Shown piece after piece: positions 1-10,586 of a stretch of DNA of 64,000 bases (position 1 is its first letter; the number at the start of each line of letters is the position of its first letter). Location: the NCBI GenBank assembly GCA_025529335.1, contig JAMYHX010000001.1, forward strand, positions 186,001-250,000, in the 5' to 3' direction. A program made the position numbers and the translations under genes. The notes under the pieces were generated by a model, which made no database searches, was not told where the DNA came from, and saw nothing but the letters and a program-made list of their open reading frames with translations. This stretch comes from Rhizopus sp. PT2906 (taxonomy: Eukaryota; Mucoromycota; Mucoromycetes; Mucorales; Rhizopodaceae).

Positions 1-50
1 GTATTTACCTTGTTTGCATTTATTGCAGAGGGGGTAACAGCGTCAAACTT

Positions 51-1007
51 TCACTTTGTAGAAGCACCAAATATGACCAGCGGATGAATACTATTGTCGT
101 AAGAGGCAGGTTGACAATGAGCAACATCAGTGCCTGAGGAAGTCTTGGTTAACTGGTAGCGATCAGAAAACTTTAAATCTCCAAAAGATGAGAAATGAGT
201 AGGACGGACAGGTCTTTTAGGAAGGTCTAGCGTACTTGAAATGCTTGCAACAGGCTTGAGTGGCTCTAATACAGGCTTTGAACGGCCAAACTGTTCTTGT
301 TGCTGGTGGCGGTTGACAACCTTTGGCTGGTATCTTTGCTTTGCTTCTGATACTATCTCTCTAATCTGGCGTGAGTGAGAGGAAGTGCTTGCAATTGGCT
401 GGCACTCACCCTCTGGCACGACATAAGCTGATTCAGCTGCGATATGAAGGCGATGCTTTAGTACATTGCGATCAAGTAGGGGACCAATATACTTACTGAA
501 TACTGGCCAGCTTTCCTTCTTCAAATACTTGATGACAGGAACAGGGATTTGACGGACAAATTCAGTTGGGCGACTGAGAATGGCATGCACAAGCCTATGA
601 TGGTATGCATATGGTACCTTGCAATGGAAACCACGCATCAATGTCTTAGCCGTTCCTTTTATCTCGTCCACGGTAAGGTTAGGAGTACCTTCTTCAACAT
701 TGCTGCTAGACAGCTGAGAATTCAACCATGGAGGATGGAAGTTGTTGACAAGAGGACGACCCTTTTCTGGACGTGTTGATTCTTGATGAAGGACAGCACG
801 TCTCTCACGGAGAGGTTCACAGGAACCAGAGGCACTAACCTGAGGACGAAAAGGACCCAAACGAAGCTGGTCATCAATGTAGCTACGGCTACTGCTTGCT
901 TGAGGCTGGCGAGATTCAACCTTTACCCAAAGCGCGCGTCTTGTAAAAGGGTATTGATGATTCAAGCGAGGATCTTGAATAGATTTGTTGTTGTTGTTGG
1001 CTGACAT
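51..1007 (-). CDS. Hypothetical protein, 318 aa, single exon
   Basis: I do not recognise this protein. It is one uninterrupted reading frame starting MSANNNNKSIQD and ending GASTK. The N-terminal third is rich in Ser, Arg and Pro and looks disordered. The middle (about residues 113-195) is the only part that looks folded, with alternating hydrophobic and basic residues (VPYAYHHRLVHAIL, VPVIKYLKKESWPVFSKYI). The C-terminal third is again basic and low in structure. There is no signal peptide or membrane span. The length and normal codon use support a real gene, but a further 3' exon left of the window edge cannot be excluded. The nearest gene on the right is 2.9 kb away. Confidence 0.7.
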   Translation of the reverse strand: MSANNNNKSIQDPRLNHQYPFTRRALWVKVESRQPQASSSRSYIDDQLRLGPFRPQVSASGSCEPLRERRAVLHQESTRPEKGRPLVNNFHPPWLNSQLSSSNVEEGTPNLTVDEIKGTAKTLMRGFHCKVPYAYHHRLVHAILSRPTEFVRQIPVPVIKYLKKESWPVFSKYIGPLLDRNVLKHRLHIAAESAYVVPEGECQPIASTSSHSRQIREIVSEAKQRYQPKVVNRHQQQEQFGRSKPVLEPLKPVASISSTLDLPKRPVRPTHFSSFGDLKFSDRYQLTKTSSGTDVAHCQPASYDNSIHPLVIFGASTK

Positions 1008-1857
1008 TTGAAGAATAAGATCAAGGATGTAAGTAATAAGAAGCGAAAAGTAAATGTTAGAGCACAGGATAAAAGCTAAACAACGAATAAAAAAGAGGAG
1101 GGGTTAAAGAAAGAAGAAGAAAAGAGAAAAAAGGGATAAAAGGAACTGATAATAATATAGATTCGCGTTGTGCTTGACTGACGGAATTAATCAAACTAAG
1201 GAGAACTATCTATAGCGCACAACAACATATGATACACATTGTTTACATGAGAAAAAAAAAAAAGAGAGATAAGTCAAAATAGTCTATTTTTTTCCTAAAG
1301 TAACACCTGCCTCCTTGACAATCACTTTCAACATGGCAACAAAATCAGCTATTGTCTCTTTTCTTTTTGAAATAACAAAAGAATACTAAATCACACATCC
1401 TTTTTATTGTTCCTCTTTATTGTATCAACCAAGACAAGCCTTTTCACTTGTTGGGTTGTTCTGAAAAAGGAAAAAACTTTAATTGATAAAAATAAAAATA
1501 GGTTATCTGTTCCAGAATAGGAGCATTGTCTTATTGGCTTCTAGATCGTATGAATGTCAATCATATGTATTCTTATTCAAGGCTCCACGAAAAGCACAAA
1601 GGATGCATTTGATGCACAGGAACCAAGCTGAGATATTTTATTATTTTGGCCTTTTTGCTGTAGGCTTGAAACTTTTTGTCCGTTTAGTGTAAAGCGTAAA
1701 CAAATATAAACATCCTTGAAAGAGTCTTAGACGCTCTTACAGTATTAAACAAGACAAAATCAAAGTGAGTTGGAAAAAAGGAACAAGAGGAATACACTTG
1801 ATCTAAGCTTGTCTACTTTGATCTGCCTTAATTTTCAAGGTCCCCTTTAAAGGGGTG

Positions 1858-2195
1858 TCAAACATCTTTACTACCGTCACATGTTATCATTTGCTCTCTC
1901 ATACATTTTACTCTAAATGGTCTAAAAATAGAAGTTATTTCTCTATTTACAAATGGAGTTAATCGATAAGCCTACGAGATGATGCTTGAGTGCTTATCTA
2001 CGGATAGACTTGACTGAGTTCCAACGGACAGATCAGCCCATTCATGCATGTTGATAGCATGTACAGATACTAAAAGGTGGATCGTCAACTGGAGCATCAA
2101 TAATAACGTCACTCTGTACACGTTCTACCTTGCCATTACCATAGTAACTCAAGTTTATGGATCTTACTTTAGTCTTTAGTCAAGAGAGAAGACTT
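1858..2195 (-). pseudogene. Decayed protein-coding fragment
   Basis: The minus strand keeps protein-like sequence but no intact gene. One frame reads LSYYGNGKVERVQSDVII, then a stop at 2042-2044. Another frame takes over (HEWADLSVGTQSSLSVDK), meets one stop, and continues RFRV-like basic sequence through VKCMREQMITCDGSKDV to a stop at 1858-1860. One frameshift and one stop separate stretches whose composition is clearly protein-like. No start or splice sites restore it. I do not know the parent family. It may be a copy of a dispersed Mucorales gene or transposon ORF. Confidence 0.4.
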
Positions 2196-2973
2196 GAGTG
2201 GCATAAGAAAAAATGATAAGTCCTGTCTTTGCTGTAGCTGTTTCATAATGTTTATGGAAAAAAAACGCTTTTATTATATAACAAAAGATACAGTAAAGCT
2301 AAGATACTATTTATTGTTGAACAACAGAATGTATTCCACTGTAAGCTGTATTCGTTAGTTACTATGGCTACGCCACTGTTGCTTTTGTATAGACTATATA
2401 CTTTTTTTTGTCAAGTTATACATATGAATAAGGCACACAATTGACATAACGTAGAAGTAATACTAGACCATTAACGTACCATTTATCCTTATTTGAATAA
2501 TCCTTTTTCTATTTACAATACAGCGAAATGTCTGCATATAATCTTTTCTGTTGTTGCCTTTCTTACTTTTGTCTACATAAAGTGCATTAGAGGAAGCAGT
2601 CTATTAAAAAATCGAATAATAAATGATAAATCAAGGAAATAAAGCAATCAACAATCAAATCAAGAAAAAGAAGAGCATAACCATTCTGGCTAACTGCATT
2701 CTATTAAATAAGTGCTGTATAGGTATCAAAATAGGCTATGGTAGCAAAAGATGTTTTGGAAAGATCATCTACTTGTTCTTCAAGTTCAAGCTTGTCATTA
2801 AGCCTATTTCATGCATGAATGCTAAAACGAACAGTCAATGAGTCTTTTGATATAGCAATATAGTACTTTATAGAAATCCCTTATTTAGTATAACAACCAC
2901 CTACATCTCGCTTTATTCAGCAAAGCATATGCAATAAATAAGTTGCTTAAAGTAAAGGTATAAAATAATAATG

Positions 2974-3168
2974 CAGTCAGACCTCGATTTTGCCGTAACC
3001 CTTGGTGGGTAGGTGTAACATTCCAGAATCGAGGTTATTCCAGGGTAGAATGCATATTCCGACAAAGTACACTTAAATAAATAGCCATATCTCATTTTTT
3101 CTCATAGAATGGTATTCCAGAATCGTGATTATTCCAGGATAGACTATGACTGAATCGAAGTCCTACTG
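2974..3168. mobile_element. Pogo/Tc1-mariner-like MITE relic, 195 bp
   Basis: The two ends are imperfect inverted repeats. The left end reads CAGTCAGACCTCGATT and the right end, read on the minus strand, CAGTAGGACTTCGATT. The CAGT...GACCTCGATT form is like the ends of pogo/Tigger elements, which duplicate a TA target. TA follows the right end at 3169-3170, but TG stands at the left, so one copy of the duplication seems mutated. Inside are two direct repeats of about 30 bp (3020-3049 and 3114-3143) sharing ATTCCAGAATCG and TTATTCCAGG. There is no coding capacity, so it is a non-autonomous copy. Confidence 0.55.
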
Positions 3169-3886
3169 TAGAACATACGACATGAACATGTGGTAATGAG
3201 TATTCTGTAATATAAAAGAGTGTCTAGCATTTATATAAAGGCTTTTAAATTCTGTTGTATTTTTTTCTGTTACAAAATGATCCAAGGCTGCTTGCTTTCA
3301 ATGAAGAAAGAAGGAGGAATAAAGCTAAAGATGCGTAAGGAAAGAAGCAACGCGTTAGATTTTCCTGAAGTATACAAATAGAATGTATGTTATACTCGTT
3401 TCCAATAAGTACACTTTGATCACAACTGCGACAATCTTAGCACATACACACTTATACACAAGGAAAGAAAATGTGAAAGATAAGGATGATTTACTGGCAA
3501 ATTACCTTTTTATCACGGAAAGAGCTTACTTAAAAAGAATGTACTCACATCAACATATTTCTTAAAGAAAAAGCTACAAAGATTGATGTGTGTAATCTCA
3601 TAAAACTGTTAATAGTTCTATCAAGGTGTTAAATATTCTACTTGATGCTGTCAATTTGATCTGATTGATTATTGAGCAAACCTGTACTCCGCTAGCCAAT
3701 CATATTTTCCAAGGAGCTTTAAACATTCTCTTTATTTGGAAAAGACTGTAACTTTCCCCTCTCTCTCTTTTTTCTCTCTGTGTAAGGATACAGTGTCCAA
3801 CAAGCTCTGAGTGATTCTTTCTCCCTATTGAAATACAGCTTAAATTTCCAATTTACTTATTTTTCTTTTCTTTCAATTAATAATCT

Positions 3887-5394
3887 ATGGATGTGCATAA
3901 ACGACATTCACTATTTAATAGAACCCAGGAACAGGCATCATTTACTGTATTTCAACCAGGCTTCTTTAATTCAGAGTTAGAGCCTGAATCATTAGAAGAT
4001 TTTGATTTTGAAAAAGCACCCAATCATAATCCAGCAGTCAACACAATCACAGAAGAAGACGACCCTATTCCACACTCTTCCGGTGTTACTTATCATTCTG
4101 TTGTCACTAGTTGTGGAAGTGCAGCTCCCATGATAAATCAACAACAGCCACCACTACCAGAATCTGTAGAGGAATATGATATGCAACCTATCGATCAAAA
4201 GGTCCTAAAGGAGAGACCAGTCAAAAATTATCAAATATTTCCCGGAAATACTCGATTTCTCTGTGGAGGACGACTGGTGACCAGTAAAGACTATCGAGCG
4301 TTTATAATAGCTTTGATCTTGTTTATTACGCCTGCTGCCTTATTTTGCGTATTCACGTAGGGATATTACACATATAGCAAGTTACGATGTTTATGTTATA
4401 TTATAGATGCCCATTCTTATGGAACCAGGTCCATCCAGTGATACCCATCGTATTTGCTTATTTATTTATACTTGCATTTGCTTCCATGCTCAAGACATCT
4501 TGGACAGATCCAGGGGTAGTTTAAAAAAGAAAGACATGTGTAAAGTATGCTAATGCATATATAATATAGATTATACCAAGAAATCTCGATATACCCCAAC
4601 AAGAGATGATAGATGAAAATGCCTCGAGTATCCATGCATCCATCATGTCTGATATTGCTCAAAAACAGATTAGAATCAAAAACACATCATGGTCATTACG
4701 TTACTGCGAGACTTGTAAAATATACCGACCTCCTAGAGCAAGTCATTGTCGACAGTGTGATAACTGTGTTGGTAATATAAGTGGCATTATATATTCATAT
4801 GACTAAAGATGTGTATATATAGAGTATGAAGATCATCACTGTATCTGGCTGAATAATTGTGTTGGCAAGCGAAACTATAGACCATTTTTCATATTCATCG
4901 TCACTTGTGTCATATTATGCATTTATGTCATCGCATTTGATGTTTATTATCTACTTTCGATTGCATCCAACAGTCCTAACCGAGGATTTGGATTTGTCTT
5001 TTCACAAGCGCCTGTCAGTTTTGTGTTATCCATCTATTGTTTCTTTCTTCTCTGGATGGTAGGCGGATTGACAATATACCATTGTTCACTTATCATGCGA
5101 GGCGTAACTACACATGAACAGGTAATCAAATATATATATTTAACTGCACAAAACTAAACATACCTTCATAGTTACGCAGAGACATTTTCAAATTGACTTA
5201 TCCTGATTTGGGTGCTAATCCATATAACAAAAGGAATCCTTTAAAAAATATGGTCCAAGTCTTGTGTCAACCACAACCCAAAAGGTAAAGAAAAAAAAAA
5301 AACAAGTCATAAAAGAGAAAAATACTGATTTGTTATTATGTTTAGCTATCTGCGTAGACGCAAAATGGCAGATCCTGTTATCGAAAAGCTTTAA
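3887..5394 (+). CDS. DHHC-type protein S-acyltransferase (Erf2-like)
   Basis: This enzyme attaches palmitate to cysteines of membrane proteins; Erf2-type members act on Ras in the ER. I model six exons: 3887-4356, 4407-4515, 4570-4771, 4823-5121, 5172-5284, 5346-5394, giving 413 aa. The first 125 residues are acidic and disordered. Two membrane spans follow, then the WTDPGIIPRN motif, and the Cys-rich domain LRYCETCKIYRPPRASHC...CDNC. Next comes DHHCIWLNNCVGKRNYRPF, with catalytic Cys in DHHC. Two more spans follow, then the TTHEQLRRD motif and NPYNKRNPLKN. The DHHC motif forms only after exon 3 joins exon 4, so no single frame shows it. The family call is firm; the Erf2 assignment rests on the TTHE and NP motifs. 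Confidence 0.92.
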
Positions 5395-5556
5395 TAATTT
5401 TTAATACTTGTTTGTATCGCGTAATCAAATGTAAACTACAGTGTTTCTACTTTAAATTCAAACGACCTCGGGGAGAAACAATGCCGGGGCATTTAGAGTC
5501 AGATAATTTCAAGCTGTTTCTCTTTTCTCTTTTTCTCTTTTATTTATTTTTTTAAA

Positions 5557-6313
5557 ATGATAAAGTTTCGATTAGATCCTTTTCCACAGTTTACAGAACT
5601 TGTATACAGATCTCTACTAAACGCACGATTCCTTATATTCTCCACGGTGGTAGCCAAGATTACCTTAGATAAACTCTATAAATATGCAGTGGTATGTCTA
5701 GAATATGTCACGATCTTTGCTTATGTAATAACATCTGTCACAGATAATCAATCCTTTAGGTTATGATGAAAATGGAGAAGCCATGTTAGATATTCTCGAA
5801 TACCAAGCACCCTCTTCTCCTAATGACGTATTTTATGCACTCAACAGCTATGGACCTAAAGGCAGACAAGCTTATTTGACATATTTATTCTACGACGTCA
5901 TCTTTGTCCTGTCACGCACGATCCCAATTACTGTACTTTGCAGCTATGCATATAAAAAGGCTCCCGAAGCAATTCGTCCGGGTGTTTGGATACCCATGCT
6001 TAATGCTGCTGTTGACTTGGTTGAATCTTTTTTGATTTTTGTTCTTTTAAACGTTTTCCCGACACGTGTCAAATCTCTCGAATGGCTTACTGTGTACGTG
6101 ATTCAACTCAAGTGGCTTACATTCAAGACAACAATGGCCATTCTATTTATCGCATTATTTGTTGCCATCTATTATGGTTTTCATGGCCTCTTGGCCGATA
6201 GTGTTCTCATGGATAAAGACAGAGCTGCTGCTAGGGATAACATTCAAAATGTACTTCAAAAATCTGCTGCTCGACGTGCAGCCGCTGCTACTGGAGACAA
6301 GAAAGATTCATAA
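5557..6313 (+). CDS. Multi-pass membrane protein of unknown function, 234 aa
   Basis: Two exons (5557-5691 and 5744-6313) join in frame across a 52-nt GT-AG intron, at KYAV|IINPLGYD. I do not recognise the family. The protein has hydrophobic segments near residues 24-42, about 95-115, about 130-150 and about 180-200, so roughly four membrane spans. Polar loops lie between them (YQAPSSPNDVFYALNSYGPKG) and the cytosolic-looking C-tail is Ala/Arg/Lys rich (QKSAARRAAAATGDKKDS). It lies between the DHHC gene and SHO1, all on the same strand, with 155 bases to the SHO1 start. A role in membranes is all the sequence supports. Confidence 0.8.
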
Positions 6314-6467
6314 TGTACTTGATGAAAGAAAAATAAAAAGAGGAGGCAAAATCTAAAAATAAATACAATATAAATTTTGCGTGACAATTTCTGTATCTTG
6401 TAATTTTTTTTGTCGTTGTTCAGTGCCCCTTTTTTCTTTTTCTTCTTTTTTCCCTTGAAGTAAAGTG

Positions 6468-7429
6468 ATGAGATTGAATGTCAGCCATATTACAAAGAAT
6501 CCAATAGTCATGGTTTCAGCCATTTTAGCCATTGTAATATAGAACAATAACAATTGTTTTTGTGCTGATAATAATTTTATTAGCTTGGTTGGTTATTGAT
6601 GTTTATTGGAGCTTGTATGATTGGAGGAGCAGGTGTATTTTGGTGGATTGTTGTCTATGAGTTACTATTATTAAGTGGTATACTATTCAGCATTTATAAA
6701 CAAGTATTTCACCATTATCAGCTGGCAGTAAGACTATTTTAATTTAAAATATTTAATTATTGATCTGTTTTGAGGGTATTTAGTTTTTGGTATTTTTGAG
6801 CGTTAGTATCGCATTATTAACGCAATCCGTTGGTAGCATGCTCAATCGCTATTATTCTGGATTTCAAGTAGCAGGAGTAGGATCTATCTTTTTGATTGTG
6901 ATGCAAGTAAGGAGTAACAAAGGGAATCATAAATATGTGAATTAACACAGGGCAAAAGTTTTTTTGGATCATTTTATTTGGAAGTACAACAGATTCGGCT
7001 GTGTTTCAATATATCTATGCGACCCATATCCCAAGGACTTTTGATACAGCCAAAGAAAGTAAATTGGCACTTGCTGCTGTTCAAGAGGAAGAATATGTCA
7101 GTACACCTCATCCTCAACCCACTCCGGTTATGACAGGACAAGTTCCAGTAAACATGTTTGCGACTGCACTTCATCCTTGTAAATTCTTTTTATATATTTC
7201 ATCAATAAGAAATTAAACTATATTTATTAGATCAAGCAAATCCTGAAGATCCCAATGAGCTTTCCTTTGTTAAAGGCGAAACATTAGAAATCCTAAATAG
7301 AACAGGAAATTGGTGGCAAGCTAGAAAAAGTGATGGTAGCATTGGTATCGTACCAAGTAATTATGTAAGTTTTTTTCCTGATAATAAAACAGTCATCACT
7401 AATATACTTTATATCAGTTTGCACCTTAG
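6468..7429 (+). CDS. SHO1: Sho1-type osmosensor, four membrane spans plus SH3 domain
   Basis: Sho1 is the plasma-membrane adaptor of the HOG osmostress pathway; its SH3 domain binds the MAPKK Pbs2. I model six exons: 6468-6533, 6584-6727, 6784-6906, 6959-7178, 7231-7364, 7418-7429, giving 232 aa. Four spans lie in residues 11-125 (LGWLLMFIGACMIGG, FWWIVVYELLLLSGI, then a span with QSVGSMLNRYYSG, then FFWIILFGSTTDS). The tail is a complete SH3 domain: ALHPYQANPEDPNELSF, then KGETLEILNRTGNWWQARK, then GIVPSNY. The last exon encodes only FAP and stop. The acceptor after CAAAAG at 6958 is needed to keep the WIILFGS frame. The order, length and DPNELSF motif fit the family well. Confidence 0.9.
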
Positions 7430-7879
7430 AAAAGATAACAATAAACAGGAATGCTCTCTCTTTTTTTTTCTTTTTGTTAATTAAGGTCCTTATCAAGGAA
7501 CTTATTTTGTCCATGGTGTTATTTTTGATGATGTGGCTTTACGATAAACAACATGGCCCGAGCAAAGCCATTCTGACCTGTTCTAAATTGATACTGTTCC
7601 TCTCCTTTGGTATTCATGTAGTTGTCAATATTAAAAAAAAAAAAAGGTTCTTTTAGAGTTACCCTGTTTGATTCGTAGCAACCTGTAGAGTAAACTTGCA
7701 GATATCACATTAAATAGAATGTTCATCTTTTAATCCCTTTTAGTCAGCCACGCACATGACAAACCTTCGATATACAAACAAAATAGCATTGTCATATACA
7801 AATAACTGTGAATTGGAATAAATTCGCGCCTAGTTTCGATTGAGTCTCTTTCATTGACCGACTGGTTTGCGGCACTTGT
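7430..7879. other. Intergenic, AT-rich
   Basis: About 450 bases follow SHO1 with poly-T and poly-A runs and a likely 3' end region. I see no gene. A short open frame near 7474-7656 has biased composition and no motif. Confidence 0.5.
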
Positions 7880-8122
7880 TTAAGCAAAAGCTGTTTGGTA
7901 CAATGTTTCGCGTCCAAGATACAAAGTTGTTGGCCATACCTGCACCAGATCCAATTGACTCAAGCTGGACTCCAGTTGCGGTATTAGCTCTTCGATCCGT
8001 GCTTTATTTATTCGAATAAACATCATTGCTGCTTCTTTATCTTTTTTGAAGGCGTACAAGATAAACCTTTCCTCTGACAATTTACCTACGCGGCAGACGC
8101 TTGAAAGACTAAACAAAAACAT
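7880..8122 (-). CDS. Possible small protein, 80 aa
   Basis: An ATG-started frame of 80 codons encodes a mostly helical-looking peptide (EERFILYAFKKDKEAAMMF, then RINKARIEELIPQLESSL). The composition is more protein-like than neighbouring shadow frames. It lies 274 bases downstream of the septin gene on the same strand. No family is recognised, and it could be a chance frame or a relic of a larger gene. Confidence 0.3.
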   Translation of the reverse strand: MFLFSLSSVCRVGKLSEERFILYAFKKDKEAAMMFIRINKARIEELIPQLESSLSQLDLVQVWPTTLYLGRETLYQTAFA

Positions 8123-8395
8123 GATTGTATCTTTTAAATCAACACAAAAGAAAGAAAGAGAGCGAGGTTGATTTTTCCTTGGCTTCTAAATCATTGATGG
8201 CCATTCAACCCACAAGGATGAAACACGGTAAATCATGCTGGTTATTACATTATCATTATTTATTTCGCTAGAGCGTAAATTTAATACATAAATAATAAGG
8301 GAAGCATTTTTTAAGCAAAAGGAGGGAATGCTCTACACAACAAACGATCAATAAAATGGAATGTTCCCTCTCATCTTCAGCCATATTAGGTATGC

Positions 8396-9840
8396 TTACT
8401 TTGCTGGTATAGGACCACCATGGCTTATGCCCGAAGCAGCACTGACAGGAGAACTGGGCGAATTAGATGCAGGAGCAGATGGTGAAGCAGGCGACTGTGG
8501 ACTGACAGACTCCTTGATAGCCATCAGTTGGTTGGAACGGAAAGTTTCATAGTGGAATAAGGAAGTAGTTTCAATCAAATCTTGGAGATGAGTTCTGGTC
8601 AAAAAGTTTCGTAAATGAATAAATTCACAATGATTTTCGTCCTCGACGATGATCGTTCCCCATCTCGTCTTACGGCCAAGAACGGCTTTTCCGTTGACAA
8701 CCACTTGTCTTTCAGAGCCCACAACAGCAAATGGAAGTAGTTCCTATAAAATATTAACAACAATATATATTTTTTTTTTCCTCTTTATTTCTTACTCGAA
8801 CACTCGCATTCAACATTTGTTCTTCTTCATCATAATAATCTCTATCGTCATAAGGATAAAGCTGAATATTGTGAAAAGCCAATTCTGCATTGATCTATAA
8901 AAGAGATCTTTTATAAGTTCACATCGTTCAATTTGAGCCCTTCGTTACCCTTTGCTTAAAAGAAGCTCGTTCCTCAACTGTCATCGAATCCGATTTAGCA
9001 ATCACGGGAACAACATTGACAATTTCGACTAGGCGTTTAAGAACGATGATATCAATTGGCTTCAACCTAGGTGAATGTATTAAAAATCATGTGTGACAGA
9101 ACCTATTTCTACGAATAAACATACGAGTGACCTGAAGGTGAGATAAAATAAAGACAGCAATGAACTCGACTATCTTGAATGAACTTTTCACGTTGTGCTG
9201 TCAGCTCCTTACGCAAGTAAGCAGAATGTTGGTCTTTGATATATTTAATGATTGGCTCCCAACTGATATTGATGTGTTAGAGTCATACTATTATTATCTG
9301 TATTACTCACCATCCTTCATTATTGACTTGATCACCATAACCTGGTGTGTCTACTATATTTAATCTCAGTTGAACACCATTTTCCTCAATGACTGCATAC
9401 ACAGTAATAAATTAGAAAACTATCTTTTTTTTTTTTTTTTTCTTTCGATACTTGCCATGAGATACAGCTTCTATTTCTGTTGTCTGTCTAGTCACGTCTT
9501 CCACATTATGTCTTCCTTTACTGTCGATAAGGTGGGAAGCAAATAATGTATTGATCAAAGTCGATTTACCGAGTCCTGTTTGACCTTTTTTTATGTATAA
9601 TCAATATCTTTCTCTTTATGCAATGTATCTATGATAGACCATTCGTCGCTCCCTTTACCTACAACCATGACGTTGAATTGAAAGCCTCGTTTAAGAGACT
9701 TTTTTTCTATTTGCTGAGTGATTGTGTCAAAACCGACATAGCCGTTTAAAGGAGTGGTCTATTAACACATATGCAGGTAAGTTAAGGAGGTTATATTTAA
9801 TATGTTTATGTACTTCTTGCAAAGGAGTAGCAGTAGTCAT
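8396..9840 (-). CDS. Septin, Cdc10-like (no C-terminal coiled coil)
   Basis: Septins are GTP-binding proteins that assemble into filaments at septa and hyphal branch sites. I model eight exons on the minus strand: 9840-9814, 9758-9659, 9584-9456, 9392-9311, 9262-9125, 9066-8949, 8894-8796, 8743-8396, giving 346 aa. The N-terminus is short and leads into GYVGFDTITQQIEKK, then P-loop GQTGLGKST (residues 43-51), the DTPGYGDQVNN switch region and AKSD for guanine recognition. The septin unique element RKTRWGTI...HCEFIHLRNFL precedes a Pro/Ser/Ala tail without heptads. The short N-terminus and missing coiled coil point to the Cdc10 group. The intron after exon 3 needs a GC donor (see findings). 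Confidence 0.9.
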
Positions 9841-10586
9841 GAGGAAAGTAATTGAAAAGGGGATGAAGAAGTAATTTAAAAAGGGAAAAAAAAGAAACAA
9901 TTAATAAGTGACTTTTTCTGTTGTGATACAGGCTCAAGGCAAGCTTGAATTGTTGGTCTTTCTTTAATAGGGGAAGAATCATTAGATAACTGTTATCTTT
10001 ATTATTCATATCATTATTTGTGCCACTCTTATTTACAATTAAAGAGATACAAAGGTCAAAATGATATATATACTTGAAGGGTCATCAGATGGCATCATTT
10101 ATTTGATATCAAATAGAAGGTTTTTCCGAAAAATGGAGTCGCATTTGTCTGCATTACTGTAACAAGAAATCATGAATAGAGTACATTTCACAATGTTTAT
10201 TTCATCAATCTCAGTACTACACCTGTCAGTATACATTTGGTATTTAAAGGGGGGGACCAAGGCGTTTTATTATCTCATGGATAATCAATAATAACATTTA
10301 TCTCGACTCGTGTATTATAGACGAGAAAGCATCGTCAACCTATTCTCAATCTTTTCTTCTTTTTCTCTGCTTTCTCCTCATCTTCTCAAATTCTCTATCT
10401 CTTTTGTTCCTAGATGTGTATGACTTGATCATGTCAAAGAATATGTCGTCATGATGGTAAAATGATCGCCTTCTCCTCTCTGGATCAAACAAGGCATGAT
10501 TATATTTCAGTCGGTGAATGATTTATATAGAATAGCCAATTAAATCCTGCAATGCCATTTTTTTTATTATTATCGTTTTCTTTCCT
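9841..10586. promoter_or_regulatory. Shared upstream region of septin and TBC genes
   Basis: This 746-base gap separates two divergent genes, so it should carry both promoters. It is AT-rich, with a poly-pyrimidine tract near 10345-10400 ahead of the TBC gene. I see no individual factor site that I can defend and no further gene. Confidence 0.45.

Larger units (their letters stand above)
1008..3886. other. Long intergenic region
   Basis: About 2.9 kb separate the unknown gene on the left from the DHHC gene on the right. It is AT-rich with poly-A and poly-T runs. Two features inside are listed separately: a decayed coding fragment near 1.86-2.2 kb and a miniature inverted-repeat element at 2974-3168. 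The last 150 bases contain a TC-rich tract near 3755-3785, typical of a fungal core promoter for the downstream gene. Short open frames here have biased composition and no recognisable motif, so I do not call them genes. Confidence 0.6.

Noticed and set aside
1483..1692. Frame of 69 codons
   Set aside because: Biased composition, no conserved motif, and it lies in AT-rich noncoding DNA.
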